A stretch of 22,216 nt of DNA from a virus: positions 1-22,216 of IMG/VR virus record IMGVR_UViG_3300010430_000500. One strand, 5' to 3'. The notes below the pieces were generated by a model. It was given only the letters and a program-made list of their open reading frames with translations, ran no database searches and was not told the origin of the DNA. Positions 12,656 through 20,835 of this stretch are shown here, piece by piece; position 1 is the stretch's first letter; each line of letters opens with the position of its first letter. A program made the position numbers and the translations under genes.

Positions 12656-12821
12656 GAAACACCACAATCTTGCGCCTCTAAACGAGGATCTAACGCGGGC
12701 AGGGAACGAGCTATACTACGCGTTGGTTTCGCTGCTGGGTGCTACCTACGCCTCTCCTCAGGTCCAGGACGCTCTGGTGGGCTGGCGCAGGCTGGCGCAG
12801 GCTGATGGAGGCGCAAAATGA
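12648..12821 (+). CDS. Small hypothetical phage protein
   Basis: A 57-aa protein starting at ATG 12648; the open frame reaches further upstream, but that part overlaps the zinc-ribbon gene and lacks a start signal. It is helical (LTRAGNELYYALVSLLGATY) and ends with GWRRLAQADGG, encoded by a 10-bp tandem duplication (GGCTGGCGCA twice). It overlaps GemA by ATGA. Confidence 0.55.
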   Translation: MSEKHHNLAPLNEDLTRAGNELYYALVSLLGATYASPQVQDALVGWRRLAQADGGAK

Positions 12822-13264
12822 GCGCTGAGCGGCTTCGCAAGCAGATTTTCGTCGGCTGTCGTCAACTGGGTCTGGACTGCGAGACCCGTCACGATTTGCA
12901 ATTGGCCGCGACCGGAAAATCCAGCCTGAAGGACATGTCAGAGGCCGAGCTTCAGCTGGTTGTCAAACGCCTGAGGGCTCGCGGTTTCAACAGCTCGGGC
13001 AAGAAACGCCCAGCGGCCAAACGCCCGGATATCCGCTATTGCCATGTTTTGTGGCGCTTGCTGCACCAGGCCGGGCACGCTCGTATCGGCGGTGCAAAGG
13101 GCCTGAACGCCTTCATTCGCTCCCGGTTTGAGCCCAAATGGGGCCATGTGCCGATCGACATTGATGCAATGACCGAGACCTCTGAAATCAATGATGTCAT
13201 CGAGGCGCTGAAAGCCTGGTGTCGGCGGGAAGGCATTTCGACTGAACTGGGTGGGGGGCGCTGA
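12818..13264 (+). CDS. gemA: GemA-like regulatory protein (Mu gp16 family)
   Basis: A 148-aa protein matching the GemA/DUF1018 pattern: an N-terminal helical domain (IFVGCRQLGLDCETRHDLQL, then AATGKSSLKDMSEAELQLVV), a basic linker with KKRPAAKRPD, and a C-terminal domain with LWRLLHQAGHA and GLNAFIRSRF. In Mu, GemA affects host gene expression and DNA gyrase-related supercoiling; whether it does so here is inferred from the family. It is translationally coupled on its upstream side and lies 2 bp from the next gene. Confidence 0.85.
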   Translation: MSAERLRKQIFVGCRQLGLDCETRHDLQLAATGKSSLKDMSEAELQLVVKRLRARGFNSSGKKRPAAKRPDIRYCHVLWRLLHQAGHARIGGAKGLNAFIRSRFEPKWGHVPIDIDAMTETSEINDVIEALKAWCRREGISTELGGGR

Positions 13265-13266
13265 GC

Positions 13267-13968
13267 ATGGTGCAGAACACCAGCTCGGCCGTGATGCAGC
13301 AACGGGTTGAGCCCCATAACAGCCTTGATGACTTTCCGACCCCTCCCTGGGCCACCCGCGCCGCCTGCGAATGGGTGGCCGGGCAGATGGCTGCAGACCC
13401 GGATTTGTCTTTTTTGTCCGACATGGTCGTGCGCGAACCTTGCGCCAACAGGGGTCACATGGTGCGGCCCCTCATTGAGTTTTTTGGCGATGTCGATGCG
13501 CTTGATGTGCACGATTATGGTGTGGGATTCCGTGTCGAAGACTACCTTTTTGGGCATGATCCCGAGGATGTTGACTGGACATTCATGAACCCGCCTTTTC
13601 GGCTGGCGGCGCAATTCATCGCGCGGGCATTGAGGAGCAGCCAGCACGGCGTGGTCGTCTTTGTCAGAAGCGCATTTGCTGAAAGCGTAGGTCGTTACCT
13701 CGATCTTTTCTCAAAGACCCCGCCAACCGCAATCCTGCAGTTTTCCGAACGCGTTGTTTTGTATAAAGGCCGGTTGGTTGATCCTGACGTCAAGCTGCGC
13801 GTCTGGTCCAAAAAAGAAGGCAAGTTTGTCTGGCGCTTGCCCAGCTCGGCAACGGCTTATTGCTGGATGATCTGGGACCTCAATGCGACGATTTCAGGAA
13901 CCAGCTATCACTGGATCGCTCCTTGCCGGCAGCGCCTGACGCGTCTGGGGGATTACGATGTCTGCTGA
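13267..13968 (+). CDS. Phage DNA methyltransferase-like protein (N6-adenine type)
   Basis: A 233-aa protein. DDFPTPPWATRAACEW near the N-terminus, REPCANRGHM (about 56-65) as a motif I-like SAM site, and NPPF at 108-111 as the catalytic motif IV match small phage DNA N6-adenine methyltransferases. No target-recognition domain of the usual size is visible, and the usual acidic residue and glycine pattern of motif I is loosened (C-A-N-R-G), so activity should be regarded as likely but unproven. It may modify phage DNA to resist host restriction, a role taken by mom in Mu, or act on host regulation. It lies between GemA and the Mor-like gene and overlaps the latter by 11 bp. Confidence 0.75.
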   Translation: MVQNTSSAVMQQRVEPHNSLDDFPTPPWATRAACEWVAGQMAADPDLSFLSDMVVREPCANRGHMVRPLIEFFGDVDALDVHDYGVGFRVEDYLFGHDPEDVDWTFMNPPFRLAAQFIARALRSSQHGVVVFVRSAFAESVGRYLDLFSKTPPTAILQFSERVVLYKGRLVDPDVKLRVWSKKEGKFVWRLPSSATAYCWMIWDLNATISGTSYHWIAPCRQRLTRLGDYDVC

Positions 13969-14332
13969 CGGGTTTCCCGCTTCTCTGCGCGATGTGGTGG
14001 ATGCCATGGGGCCGGGGGTCGCGCTTCAGCTCATGGCGCTCTACGGCGGGCAGGACGTCCTCTTTGGTGGCAAACCAAAGCAAGCAATGATTGACCTGTT
14101 CGGAGAAAAACGTGCAGAAGAGCTTAACGAGCTGCTCAAGCATCAGAAGATGTACATCCCTAATGGCAAGGCCGTAAATTTGCGGGCAGAGGTGTTGCGG
14201 CTGCAGGCGCAAAACATACCTCAGACCGAAATCGGGCGCGTTTTGGGGATCTCGACCCGCCACGTGCGGCGCTTATCGCCAGCGCCTCCGGCGGCACTAC
14301 CGCTGTTCCCGGATGTTGATGACGTCACCTAG
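13958..14332 (+). CDS. Mor-like middle/late transcription activator
   Basis: A 124-aa protein, close to the length of Mu Mor. The N-terminal part (LRDVVDAMGPGVALQLMALY) is the dimerisation region, the KMYIPNGKAVNLR loop corresponds to the strand before the DNA-binding domain, and IPQTEIGRVLGISTRHVRRL is the C-terminal HTH. Mor/C proteins bind upstream of late promoters and recruit RNA polymerase. It is the last gene before a terminator and the lysis operon, the expected place for the activator. It probably drives promoters after the 33-bp terminators at 14335 and 21607. Confidence 0.8.
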   Translation: MSADGFPASLRDVVDAMGPGVALQLMALYGGQDVLFGGKPKQAMIDLFGEKRAEELNELLKHQKMYIPNGKAVNLRAEVLRLQAQNIPQTEIGRVLGISTRHVRRLSPAPPAALPLFPDVDDVT

Positions 14333-14334
14333 GT

Positions 14335-14364
14335 CGCCGGACGCCTGTCCGGCGGATTTTGTTT
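14335..14364 (+). terminator. Terminator closing the early/middle operon (33-bp repeat copy 1)
   Basis: CGCCGGAC-GCCT-GTCCGGCG hairpin with a perfect 8-bp stem, followed by ATTTTGTTT. The 33 bases 14335-14367 recur exactly at 21607-21639. The downstream 14368-14405 probably carries a late promoter. Confidence 0.85.
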
Positions 14365-14405
14365 GGCATGTGTGCGAATTCTCGGTCTGAAACAAGGGCC
14401 GAAAC

Positions 14406-15176
14406 ATGCAAATTCTAACCTATTCCCAACTCGACAAAATCACCGGCGGGAAGCTGGGGCGCGACAACGCCAATTCTTTCCTGGCGGGGCTTAATCGCTT
14501 CGGTGGTGAGTGTGGTTTGATGCTGCCGCACCGTCTGGCGCAGTATGTGGCCCAGATGTGCCATGAATCCCAAGGGTTTCGCTATGATCAGGAAGTGTGG
14601 GGGCCGACCGCTGCGCAAGAACGCTATGACGTGCGCACGGATCTGGGAAATTCGCCTGAAGTTGATGGTGATGGCTACACCTATCGTGGTCGGACCGGGT
14701 TGCAGCTGACGGGGCGCACAAACTATGCAGCGTTCACTCGCTGGGCGCAGGGGTTGGATGCCAAGGCGCCCGACTTCGTTGCCCATCCTGACGCTGTCCT
14801 GACAGATCCCTGGGAGGGGCTGGCGCCGATTTGGTACTGGAACACCCGCAATCTCAACGAATTTGCGAGCAAGCAGCGCTTCAAGGTGGCCTTCAAAGGT
14901 GTGACGCGCGCGATCAACGGTGGGCTGAACGGTTATAATGACCGGCTGCGCTACTATCGCCGTGCGGCCCTGGTGTTGCTGGGGTTCGAGCCTGACGATG
15001 TCTTGAAGTTTCAGAAGGGGGAGGCTGGCTTGGTCGCCGACGGCGTCTGCGGCCCGCTCACGCTTCAGGCGCTGCACGAGGCATTGATCAACATGCCTCC
15101 GATTTCCCAACGGCGAGGTTTCTGGAGCGCGCTCTGGGCCACGCTTTCCAAGCTGTTCAAACAAGGAACTTCCTGA
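14406..15176 (+). CDS. Endolysin, GH19 family with peptidoglycan-binding tail
   Basis: A 256-aa protein. The GH19 catalytic domain spans about residues 1-195, with HES (E54) and QEVWGP (E63) as the two catalytic glutamates and the family signature YRGRTGLQLTGRTNY. About residues 198-230 (DDVLKFQKGEAGLVADGVCG) look like a shortened peptidoglycan-binding domain. No signal peptide is seen, so release probably depends on the membrane proteins encoded next. It hydrolyses cell-wall glycan at the end of the lytic cycle. First gene of the late operon. Confidence 0.92.
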   Translation: MQILTYSQLDKITGGKLGRDNANSFLAGLNRFGGECGLMLPHRLAQYVAQMCHESQGFRYDQEVWGPTAAQERYDVRTDLGNSPEVDGDGYTYRGRTGLQLTGRTNYAAFTRWAQGLDAKAPDFVAHPDAVLTDPWEGLAPIWYWNTRNLNEFASKQRFKVAFKGVTRAINGGLNGYNDRLRYYRRAALVLLGFEPDDVLKFQKGEAGLVADGVCGPLTLQALHEALINMPPISQRRGFWSALWATLSKLFKQGTS

Positions 15177-15400
15177 TGCTGAAGAACAAATTCGCGCTAT
15201 TTTTGCGCATTGTCGTACTTTACCCCCTGGCCGGGCTTCTGGCCGCGCTGCCCTCTGTGGGCTTTGATGATGCCTCGGGCGTCATGACGGTCGATCTGTC
15301 TGCAGTCTCCGTGGCCATTGGTGGCGTTATCTGGGCGGCTGTTTCCGGCGGCACGTTTGGGTGGTCGCGTTGGGTTAAGCGACTAGGTGGCCTAACCTAA
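15176..15400 (+). CDS. Small membrane protein, candidate holin
   Basis: A 74-aa protein with two hydrophobic segments (about residues 6-24 and 44-58) and a basic tail SRWVKRLGG. Its ATG overlaps the endolysin stop (TGATG). The size, topology and position fit a class II-type holin that would permeabilise the inner membrane for the endolysin. Confidence 0.7.
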   Translation: MLKNKFALFLRIVVLYPLAGLLAALPSVGFDDASGVMTVDLSAVSVAIGGVIWAAVSGGTFGWSRWVKRLGGLT

Positions 15401-15411
15401 AGGAGGTCAAT

Positions 15412-15651
15412 TTGACCGATACTACACATGCCAGCATGACGCGGGCGCACAAGCGCCTTGAGGAGCATGAACGTCGTATCCGCGTACTCGAGTTGAGCGA
15501 TGCGGGTGCCACCCAGTGGCGCTCTGAAACGACAAAAAAGCTGGACGGCATTGAGGGCACCCTGAAATGGGTGTCCCGCCTCATTATCGGCGGCCTGATT
15601 ATGGGTGCCATCACATTTACAATTGCCGGGGGACTGAATGTCGGGCCGTAA
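15412..15651 (+). CDS. XhlA-like coiled-coil membrane protein
   Basis: A 79-aa protein starting at TTG with a near-perfect AAAGGAGGTC ribosome-binding site. The N-terminal part is a coiled coil (AHKRLEEHERRIRVLEL, continuing to the IEGTLKWV helix) and the C-terminus is one membrane segment (LIIGGLIMGAITFTIAGG). This is the architecture of XhlA/haemolysin-type lysis accessory proteins. It probably assists the holin. It overlaps the terminase small subunit gene by 14 bp. Confidence 0.7.
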   Translation: MTDTTHASMTRAHKRLEEHERRIRVLELSDAGATQWRSETTKKLDGIEGTLKWVSRLIIGGLIMGAITFTIAGGLNVGP

Positions 15652-16141
15652 CGAAGAAACGCGCCGTAAGGCTCGCTCAGACTATGTTTATCGACGGTTT
15701 ACCATGGCAACCATTGCGGCCGCCTATGGTGTCAGCGCTGCGAGTGTCGGGCGCTGGAAAAAAGCGGCCGCTGCCGAGGGCGATGATTGGGACAAGGCGC
15801 GTACCGCACATGTGATCGCTGGCGAAGGTGTCGAGGCTGTGGTGTCCACCGTGGTCGAAGACTTCATGATCCAGGCGCAGTCGATCCTGGACGAGATCAA
15901 GAATGGTGATCACACCGTCAAAGAAAAGGTGGACATGCTGGTCTCGCTGTCGGACGCGATGACCAAGATGGCAGCGAGCGCCAAGCGCTTCGCACCAAAG
16001 GTTTCCGAACTGGGTGTCGCACAGGATGTCATGGGCAAGCTGCTGGCGTTTGTTAAAGACGAATTCCCGCATCATGCCGAGGCAATTCTTGAGATTATCG
16101 AGCCCTTTGCCGAGCGCCTGGCCGAGATCTACACGTCATGA
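15638..16141 (+). CDS. Terminase small subunit, DUF1804 (Mu gp27-like)
   Basis: A 167-aa protein. The N-terminal basic helix-turn-helix (ARSDYVYRRFTMATIAAAYG, then VSAASVGRWKKAA) binds DNA, and the long helical body and C-terminus (LLAFVKDEFPHHAEAILEII) match DUF1804. It recognises the phage end and recruits the large subunit for headful packaging. ATGA overlap with the large subunit. Confidence 0.85.
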   Translation: MSGRNEETRRKARSDYVYRRFTMATIAAAYGVSAASVGRWKKAAAAEGDDWDKARTAHVIAGEGVEAVVSTVVEDFMIQAQSILDEIKNGDHTVKEKVDMLVSLSDAMTKMAASAKRFAPKVSELGVAQDVMGKLLAFVKDEFPHHAEAILEIIEPFAERLAEIYTS

Positions 16142-17796
16142 CCCGGCGGGCGAAACTACAGCCCACCGTCAGCAAGAAGGAGTTCCGTGACAAGATCGCG
16201 GAACTGGCCGGCGAGTTTGCCCGCCATATCGAGCTGAATGTCGAAGCCTTCGAGCCGGACCCGCAGGCCAAGGCCGAGCGTCTGAGCCGCATCGAGGACG
16301 AGGACGGGTTTCGGTTCTTCATGGAAACCTATCTGCCGCACTATGTGCGTGGCGAACACAGCCTGTTTCACCAGCACATTTTTGCGCGCGTTCCAGAAAT
16401 ACTTAGCTCGGAACAGGGTGCCAGGGATCTGTTCATTGCGCCGCGCGGGGCTTCCAAATCAACGCATCTGAGCCTTGGTTTTGCGCTGTATTGTATTGTT
16501 CGGGGCCTGAAGAAATACATCATTGAGGTATGTGACGTCTATGAACAGGCCGCGCTGTTGATCGAGGCGCTCAAGGCTGAGCTGGTCACCAACACCCGCC
16601 TGCAGAACGATTTTCCCGAGGCTTGTGGCGCTGGCCGCATCTGGCGCGAAGGCGAGTTTGTCACCCACAACAATATCAAGGTGCAGGGGCTGGGTGCCGG
16701 CAAGAAGATCCGGGGCCGTCGCCATGGGCCGTACCGCCCAGATTTGCTGTTCCTGGATGACATCGAAAACGATGAAAACGTCCAAAGCCCCGAGCAGCGC
16801 AAGAAGCTGTGGAACTGGATCTATCGCGCGGCTCTGAAGGTGGGGCCGCCGGATGGGTCCATGGACGTCATCTGGGTTGGCACGGTTTTGCATTTTGACG
16901 CGGTGATCGTGCGCGCCGCCAAAGCACCAATCTGGAACACAACCGAGTTTCGCGCGGTGGTCAAATTCCCCGACAATATGGACCTTTGGGATCAGTTCGA
17001 AGAAGCCTATCACAATGATGGGGAAGAGGCCGCTCAAGCGTTCTACCAGGGCAACAAAGACAGGATGGACGAGGGCGCGGTGGTGAACTGGCCCTCGGTA
17101 CAGTCGCTCTTGTTCCTGATGCTTGAGCGCGCGGCTGATCTGTCGGCCTTTATGACCGAGTATCAGAACAAACCGATTTCAGAAGGTAATCCGTTCGGCG
17201 ATCTGACCTATTGGGTACAGCGCCAGACCGATTGGGTTTTCTTCGGGGCCATCGACCCCAGCCTCGGCAAAAAGGGCAAGGGCCGCGACCCGTCTGCCAT
17301 CCTGATCGGGGGGTATGACCGTCTGAATGCTCGCATGGACGTGGTCGAGGCGTCGATCCGCAAGCGGCTGCCTGACCTGATCATTTCTGACACGATTGCG
17401 CTGCAGCGCCAGTATCATGCGCTTTTGTGGTTCGTGGAGACGGTCCAGTTCCAGGAGTTCCTGCGCACCTCCCTCATGGCCGAGGCTGCGCGGCAGGGCG
17501 TGGGTGTTTCGGCGGTTCCGATTGTTCCGAACGCGGACAAGGATCTGCGGATAGAGCGCCTGCAGCCGCCCGTTGCTGCAGGCCAGATCCGTTTTAACGC
17601 CGCACACACGACCTTGATCGACCAGCTTCAGCAATGGCCGAATGGGGATCACGACGATGGCCCCGATGCCTTGGACATGCTGTGGCAGAACACCCTGATT
17701 TATGCAGGCGGCGGGGCCGCTGGGCGACCCCAGACGGGGCTGGTCGCGGCTGAACCTGACCAATTGGCCGGCTACCGGCTGGGAGGATACCGATGA
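16138..17796 (+). CDS. Terminase large subunit (Mu gp28-like)
   Basis: A 552-aa protein. The packaging ATPase domain has Walker A APRGASKST at residues 101-109 (K107) and Walker B DLLFLDD at 202-208 followed by I-E. The C-terminal RNase H-like nuclease domain has D373 in FGAIDPSLGK and the D507/D510 cluster in DHDDGPDAL as metal ligands. It translocates phage DNA with flanking host DNA into the prohead and cuts it. Length and order agree with Mu gp28. ATGA overlap with the portal gene. Confidence 0.93.
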   Translation: MTRRAKLQPTVSKKEFRDKIAELAGEFARHIELNVEAFEPDPQAKAERLSRIEDEDGFRFFMETYLPHYVRGEHSLFHQHIFARVPEILSSEQGARDLFIAPRGASKSTHLSLGFALYCIVRGLKKYIIEVCDVYEQAALLIEALKAELVTNTRLQNDFPEACGAGRIWREGEFVTHNNIKVQGLGAGKKIRGRRHGPYRPDLLFLDDIENDENVQSPEQRKKLWNWIYRAALKVGPPDGSMDVIWVGTVLHFDAVIVRAAKAPIWNTTEFRAVVKFPDNMDLWDQFEEAYHNDGEEAAQAFYQGNKDRMDEGAVVNWPSVQSLLFLMLERAADLSAFMTEYQNKPISEGNPFGDLTYWVQRQTDWVFFGAIDPSLGKKGKGRDPSAILIGGYDRLNARMDVVEASIRKRLPDLIISDTIALQRQYHALLWFVETVQFQEFLRTSLMAEAARQGVGVSAVPIVPNADKDLRIERLQPPVAAGQIRFNAAHTTLIDQLQQWPNGDHDDGPDALDMLWQNTLIYAGGGAAGRPQTGLVAAEPDQLAGYRLGGYR

Positions 17797-19142
17797 GCAA
17801 GAAAGAGCATCGTAAAAACCTGCCTTCAGATGCGCGCCATCAGATCGCCTCGGTTGAGAACGACATCACCATCCCGTTCTTCAACGGTGTGATGCAACAC
17901 GCCGACGACACGCTGATCCAGCAAGGTGGTGGCAAGGGCCTGGCGATCTATGACGAGATCGAGCGGGACACCCACGCTGCGGCCATGCTGGACAAACGCA
18001 AGAAAACCCTTGTCGCCCGCAACTGGGAAGTCCTGCCAGGCGGGGGCCGCCCGATCGACAAGGAAGCGGCGGATCTGGTCGAAGAGATGCTGAAGGCGCT
18101 TGCCTTTGATAAGCTGTGCGAGGATTTGCTGGACGCCACACTGAAGGGCTTTGCGACCAGCGAGGTGATCTGGACCCGTGACGGATCGCGGATCAAGCCC
18201 GAGCGTCTGCATCAGAACGATCAGCGCCGCTTTGTTTTCGACCGTGACTGGCAGCTGCGCCTGTTGACCTGGAACGCGATGACCGAAGGGATCAAACTGC
18301 CAGAACGGAAATTCGTCGTCCATCGTTTCGGGGTCAAGGGGAACAATCCTTACGGGCTTGGAATTGGATCACGCCTGTTCTGGCCGGTGCTTTTCAAGCG
18401 TGAAGGCATTGCGTTCTGGCTGCACTTTCTGGAGAAATTTGCCGGGCCGACCGTGGTGGGCAAAACGCCCTATGGCACGCTGCCCGAAGAGCAGCAGAAG
18501 CTGCTGAACGAGCTGCTGCGCAGCCGTACCGCCTCGGCCATGACGATCCCAATCGGCACGGATGTGGAGTTCCTGGAGGCTTCCCGCTCGGGCACGGTCA
18601 GCTACGAACAGTTCCTGGGATATTGGGATCGTCAGATTTCGATCACCACGACCGGAGAGACGCTGACCACGCAGGTGGACAAAAGCGGCTCGCGCGCCTT
18701 GGGCGATGTGCATCACGAAATGCTGGACCTGCTGGTGGACAGCGACGGGGATCTGCTGTCAGAAACTCTGCGCGATAAGCTCATTCGCTGGATTGTTGAA
18801 TACAACATGCCCGGCGCGGCCTTGCCCCAGGTCTGGCGCGTGCGCCCCAAGAACGAGAAATCCGAAGCCGAGACCCGTAGCACCAAAGCCAAAGCGGCCA
18901 AGGAAACCAACAACGCGATCCGAGCGGTGGTCGCCCAAGCGGCTGCCTTTGAGGACGACTCCGTCGCCCGCGACTATATCGTCAGCTTTGATGTCACCGA
19001 ACAGTTGGATGACAGCACGATCGATGCCCTGGTCCAGGTGCGCCATTCATTTGCGGGGGGGCAAAAGCCCGATCCTTTCCTTATCGATGATCAGGACAAA
19101 GGCCCCGAATTCTCGGCCAATCGGCTCAAAAAAAAACACTAG
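17793..19142 (+). CDS. Portal protein, DUF935 (Mu gp29-like), C-terminus apparently displaced
   Basis: A 449-aa portal forming the dodecameric DNA channel of the head vertex. The DUF935 core is clear: DITIPFFNGVMQHADDTL, then AAMLDKRKKTLVARNWEVLP, F-V-V-H-R-F-G-V-K-G-N-N-P-Y-G-L-G, and VDKSGSRALGDVHHE. The protein is about 60-80 residues shorter than usual for the family. It ends R-L-K-K-K-H-stop at an A9 tract (19128-19136). In the -1 frame the sequence stays open and encodes DHGHSCGSDGHVCFADLDSP and then the helical stretch typical of the DUF935 C-terminus, which is fused to MuF. A frameshift, programmed, mutational or a sequencing error, is likely. Confidence 0.88.
   Translation: MSKKEHRKNLPSDARHQIASVENDITIPFFNGVMQHADDTLIQQGGGKGLAIYDEIERDTHAAAMLDKRKKTLVARNWEVLPGGGRPIDKEAADLVEEMLKALAFDKLCEDLLDATLKGFATSEVIWTRDGSRIKPERLHQNDQRRFVFDRDWQLRLLTWNAMTEGIKLPERKFVVHRFGVKGNNPYGLGIGSRLFWPVLFKREGIAFWLHFLEKFAGPTVVGKTPYGTLPEEQQKLLNELLRSRTASAMTIPIGTDVEFLEASRSGTVSYEQFLGYWDRQISITTTGETLTTQVDKSGSRALGDVHHEMLDLLVDSDGDLLSETLRDKLIRWIVEYNMPGAALPQVWRVRPKNEKSEAETRSTKAKAAKETNNAIRAVVAQAAAFEDDSVARDYIVSFDVTEQLDDSTIDALVQVRHSFAGGQKPDPFLIDDQDKGPEFSANRLKKKH
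19128..19136 (+). other. A9 slippery tract at the portal/MuF junction
   Basis: Nine consecutive A, read in the portal frame as AAA AAA AAA CAC TAG. It contains the heptamer A-AAA-AAA, a known -1 slippage site. The -1 frame has no stop between here and the MuF stop at 20726-20728, giving a potential portal-MuF fusion of about 975 aa. Confidence 0.6.
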
Positions 19143-19204
19143 ATCACGGCCATTCCTGCGGATCTGACGGGCATGTCTGTTTTGCTGATCTCGATAGTCC
19201 GGTC

Positions 19205-20728
19205 ATGCGGGTGTCAGATTTGTCCGTGGGCGCGGCCGAGCGGCATTTCACGCGGCGCATCGAGGCGATCCGCAAAGTCATCACCCAAGCCCAAGACTTT
19301 GAGGCCGCCAGCCGCGGCCTTCTGGAACTGGTCGCGAAGTGGACGCCCAATGTGCTGGCCGCGCAGCTTCAGCAGGCCATGACGCTTGCGGCCCTGGAAG
19401 GGCGCGAGGCTGTCTTTGTCGAAGCCGATGGGGACGCGGAGGGTGCGCAGCCTAGCTATGTCTCTGCCGGGTTCGTCCGTCAGGAATATCGCAATCAGAT
19501 TGATTTTCTGACGCAAAAGCGCGGCAAACCCACCCGTGCCTGGACGGACGCCATGCATGGCGATCACGATCGTGCATTCGTAGTGGCCGGCGCAACCGAT
19601 CTGGCCATGCTGGAAGAGTTCCAGGCGGCCATCGTCGCGGGTGCTGAAACTTACGACATCGAGGGCTTTGCAGCCGAGTTCGACCGGATCGTCGAAAAAT
19701 ACGGCTGGTCTTATAATGGCGGTCGCGAATGGCGCATTCGGACAATCTTTGAGACCAATATTCGAACCAGCTATATGGCTGGCCGGCTGCAACAGATGCG
19801 CGACCCGGAAATGGTCAAGCGCCGCCCATATTGGCAATACGTCCATGCTGATACCCGCCAGCCCAAAGAACCTCGCCCGCAGCATCTGAGCTGGGATGGT
19901 TTGGTTCTGCGCTGGGATGATCCGTGGTGGGACAAGTATTTCCCACCCAATGACTGGATGTGTTCGTGCGGCGTGCGTACCCTCAGCGAGGGCGATCTGC
20001 GCCGCCTGGGCAAAGACGGGCCGGATGACGCGCCGCTGATCGACATGCAAAAAATCGTGCGCCGGGACGGAAGGGAAGTCTGGGTGCCCAAAGGTATCGG
20101 CTATGGCTGGGACTACATGCCTGGTGACCTTTGGGAGCGGGGGCTTGTCCCTTCAGCGCTCATTGACGAGGCCGGTGGCCTGGGGCCCGAAGGGCGCCAT
20201 CGTGTGCTGATCGACGCCCCCGAGCCCCTTGAAGAGCTTCAGCAACGCTCACGGCCTTTCAACGCCTCGCCGCTGTCGAAACATTTGGCCGATGAAGACT
20301 ATGTCCGCTCATTTCTGCTCCCCTTTGGGGCAGACCTCGGCCAGGCCGTGTTGTGGGAAGATCCTGCCGGCACCAAGGTCCCGATTTCAGAGGAGCTGTT
20401 CAAAGACCCAAGCGGTGCCTGGAAGGTTGGCAAGCGAGATCGGGCGCGCTTAACGCCGCTGATTGCCGAGACACTCCTGGACCCCGATGAGATCTGGGTC
20501 GGCGTCAGCGAGAAGAAAGACCGAATTGATCCCGAAACTACGGAGCTTCTGGTGGATCGCCGCTACATCCGCACGGATTCGGAAACGGGTTTGATCGTGG
20601 TCTTCCAGATCGGGCGCAAATGGTGGGAGGCCATTACGGCCTATCCGACGACAAACAAGAAAGGCGATCCTGACCTGAAGCTTTTGGACAAGAGGCGGGG
20701 AGGAAAGCTGTTGTGGAAAAGAAAATGA
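19205..20728 (+). CDS. MuF head morphogenesis protein with C-terminal nuclease-like domain
   Basis: A 507-aa protein from the first ATG, but that ATG lacks a ribosome-binding site and the frame is open back to the A9 tract, so the real start may lie upstream or be a frameshift product. Residues 1-75 resemble the portal DUF935 C-terminus. Residues about 90-290 form the MuF domain (EYRNQIDFLTQKRGKPTRAW, RIRTIFETNIRTSYMAGRLQ, PNDWMCSCGVRTL). Residues about 360-507 (WVGVSEKKD, LVDRRYIRTDSETGLIVVFQ, KWWEAITAYPTTN) resemble PBECR2-type phage Barnase/EndoU/ColicinE5/RelE-like nucleases. MuF is a minor head protein bound to the portal; a nuclease tail could be carried in the virion and delivered into the host. 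Confidence 0.85.
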   Translation: MRVSDLSVGAAERHFTRRIEAIRKVITQAQDFEAASRGLLELVAKWTPNVLAAQLQQAMTLAALEGREAVFVEADGDAEGAQPSYVSAGFVRQEYRNQIDFLTQKRGKPTRAWTDAMHGDHDRAFVVAGATDLAMLEEFQAAIVAGAETYDIEGFAAEFDRIVEKYGWSYNGGREWRIRTIFETNIRTSYMAGRLQQMRDPEMVKRRPYWQYVHADTRQPKEPRPQHLSWDGLVLRWDDPWWDKYFPPNDWMCSCGVRTLSEGDLRRLGKDGPDDAPLIDMQKIVRRDGREVWVPKGIGYGWDYMPGDLWERGLVPSALIDEAGGLGPEGRHRVLIDAPEPLEELQQRSRPFNASPLSKHLADEDYVRSFLLPFGADLGQAVLWEDPAGTKVPISEELFKDPSGAWKVGKRDRARLTPLIAETLLDPDEIWVGVSEKKDRIDPETTELLVDRRYIRTDSETGLIVVFQIGRKWWEAITAYPTTNKKGDPDLKLLDKRRGGKLLWKRK

Positions 20729-20835
20729 CGGCCAAGGGCGATCTGGCCGTCTTTACGGGGAGCTTCCAGGACCATCAGCCGGTCTTCGCGTGCCCGCATG
20801 GAAAATATAGTGTTATTGGGGGGGGATTTCAATGA
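20725..20835 (+). CDS. Tiny ORF coupled to the MuF nuclease and gpG genes
   Basis: A 36-aa ORF (begins MTAKGDLAVFTGSFQDHQPV and ends KYSVIGGGFQ) with ATGA overlaps at both ends: its ATG overlaps the MuF stop, and its TGA overlaps the gpG start. This junction style is common throughout the operon, which supports translation. A hairpin with an 8-bp stem covers its first codons. Directly after a putative nuclease domain, an immunity or auxiliary role is conceivable but unproven; it may simply couple translation. Confidence 0.45.
   Translation: MTAKGDLAVFTGSFQDHQPVFACPHGKYSVIGGGFQ
20727..20754 (+). terminator. Hairpin after MuF, weak terminator or processing site
   Basis: GACGGCCA-(9 nt)-TGGCCGTC followed by TTT. 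The stem is a perfect 8 bp but the U-run is poor, so it may only attenuate or protect mRNA, or block the start of the 36-aa ORF. Confidence 0.4.

Noticed and set aside
14415-15164. 249-aa antisense ORF covering the endolysin
   Set aside because: The plus strand has an unmistakable GH19 protein; the antisense frame is open only because of codon bias.
19214-20050. 278-aa antisense ORF covering MuF
   Set aside because: It is a shadow of the MuF frame, with no start signal and no domain.
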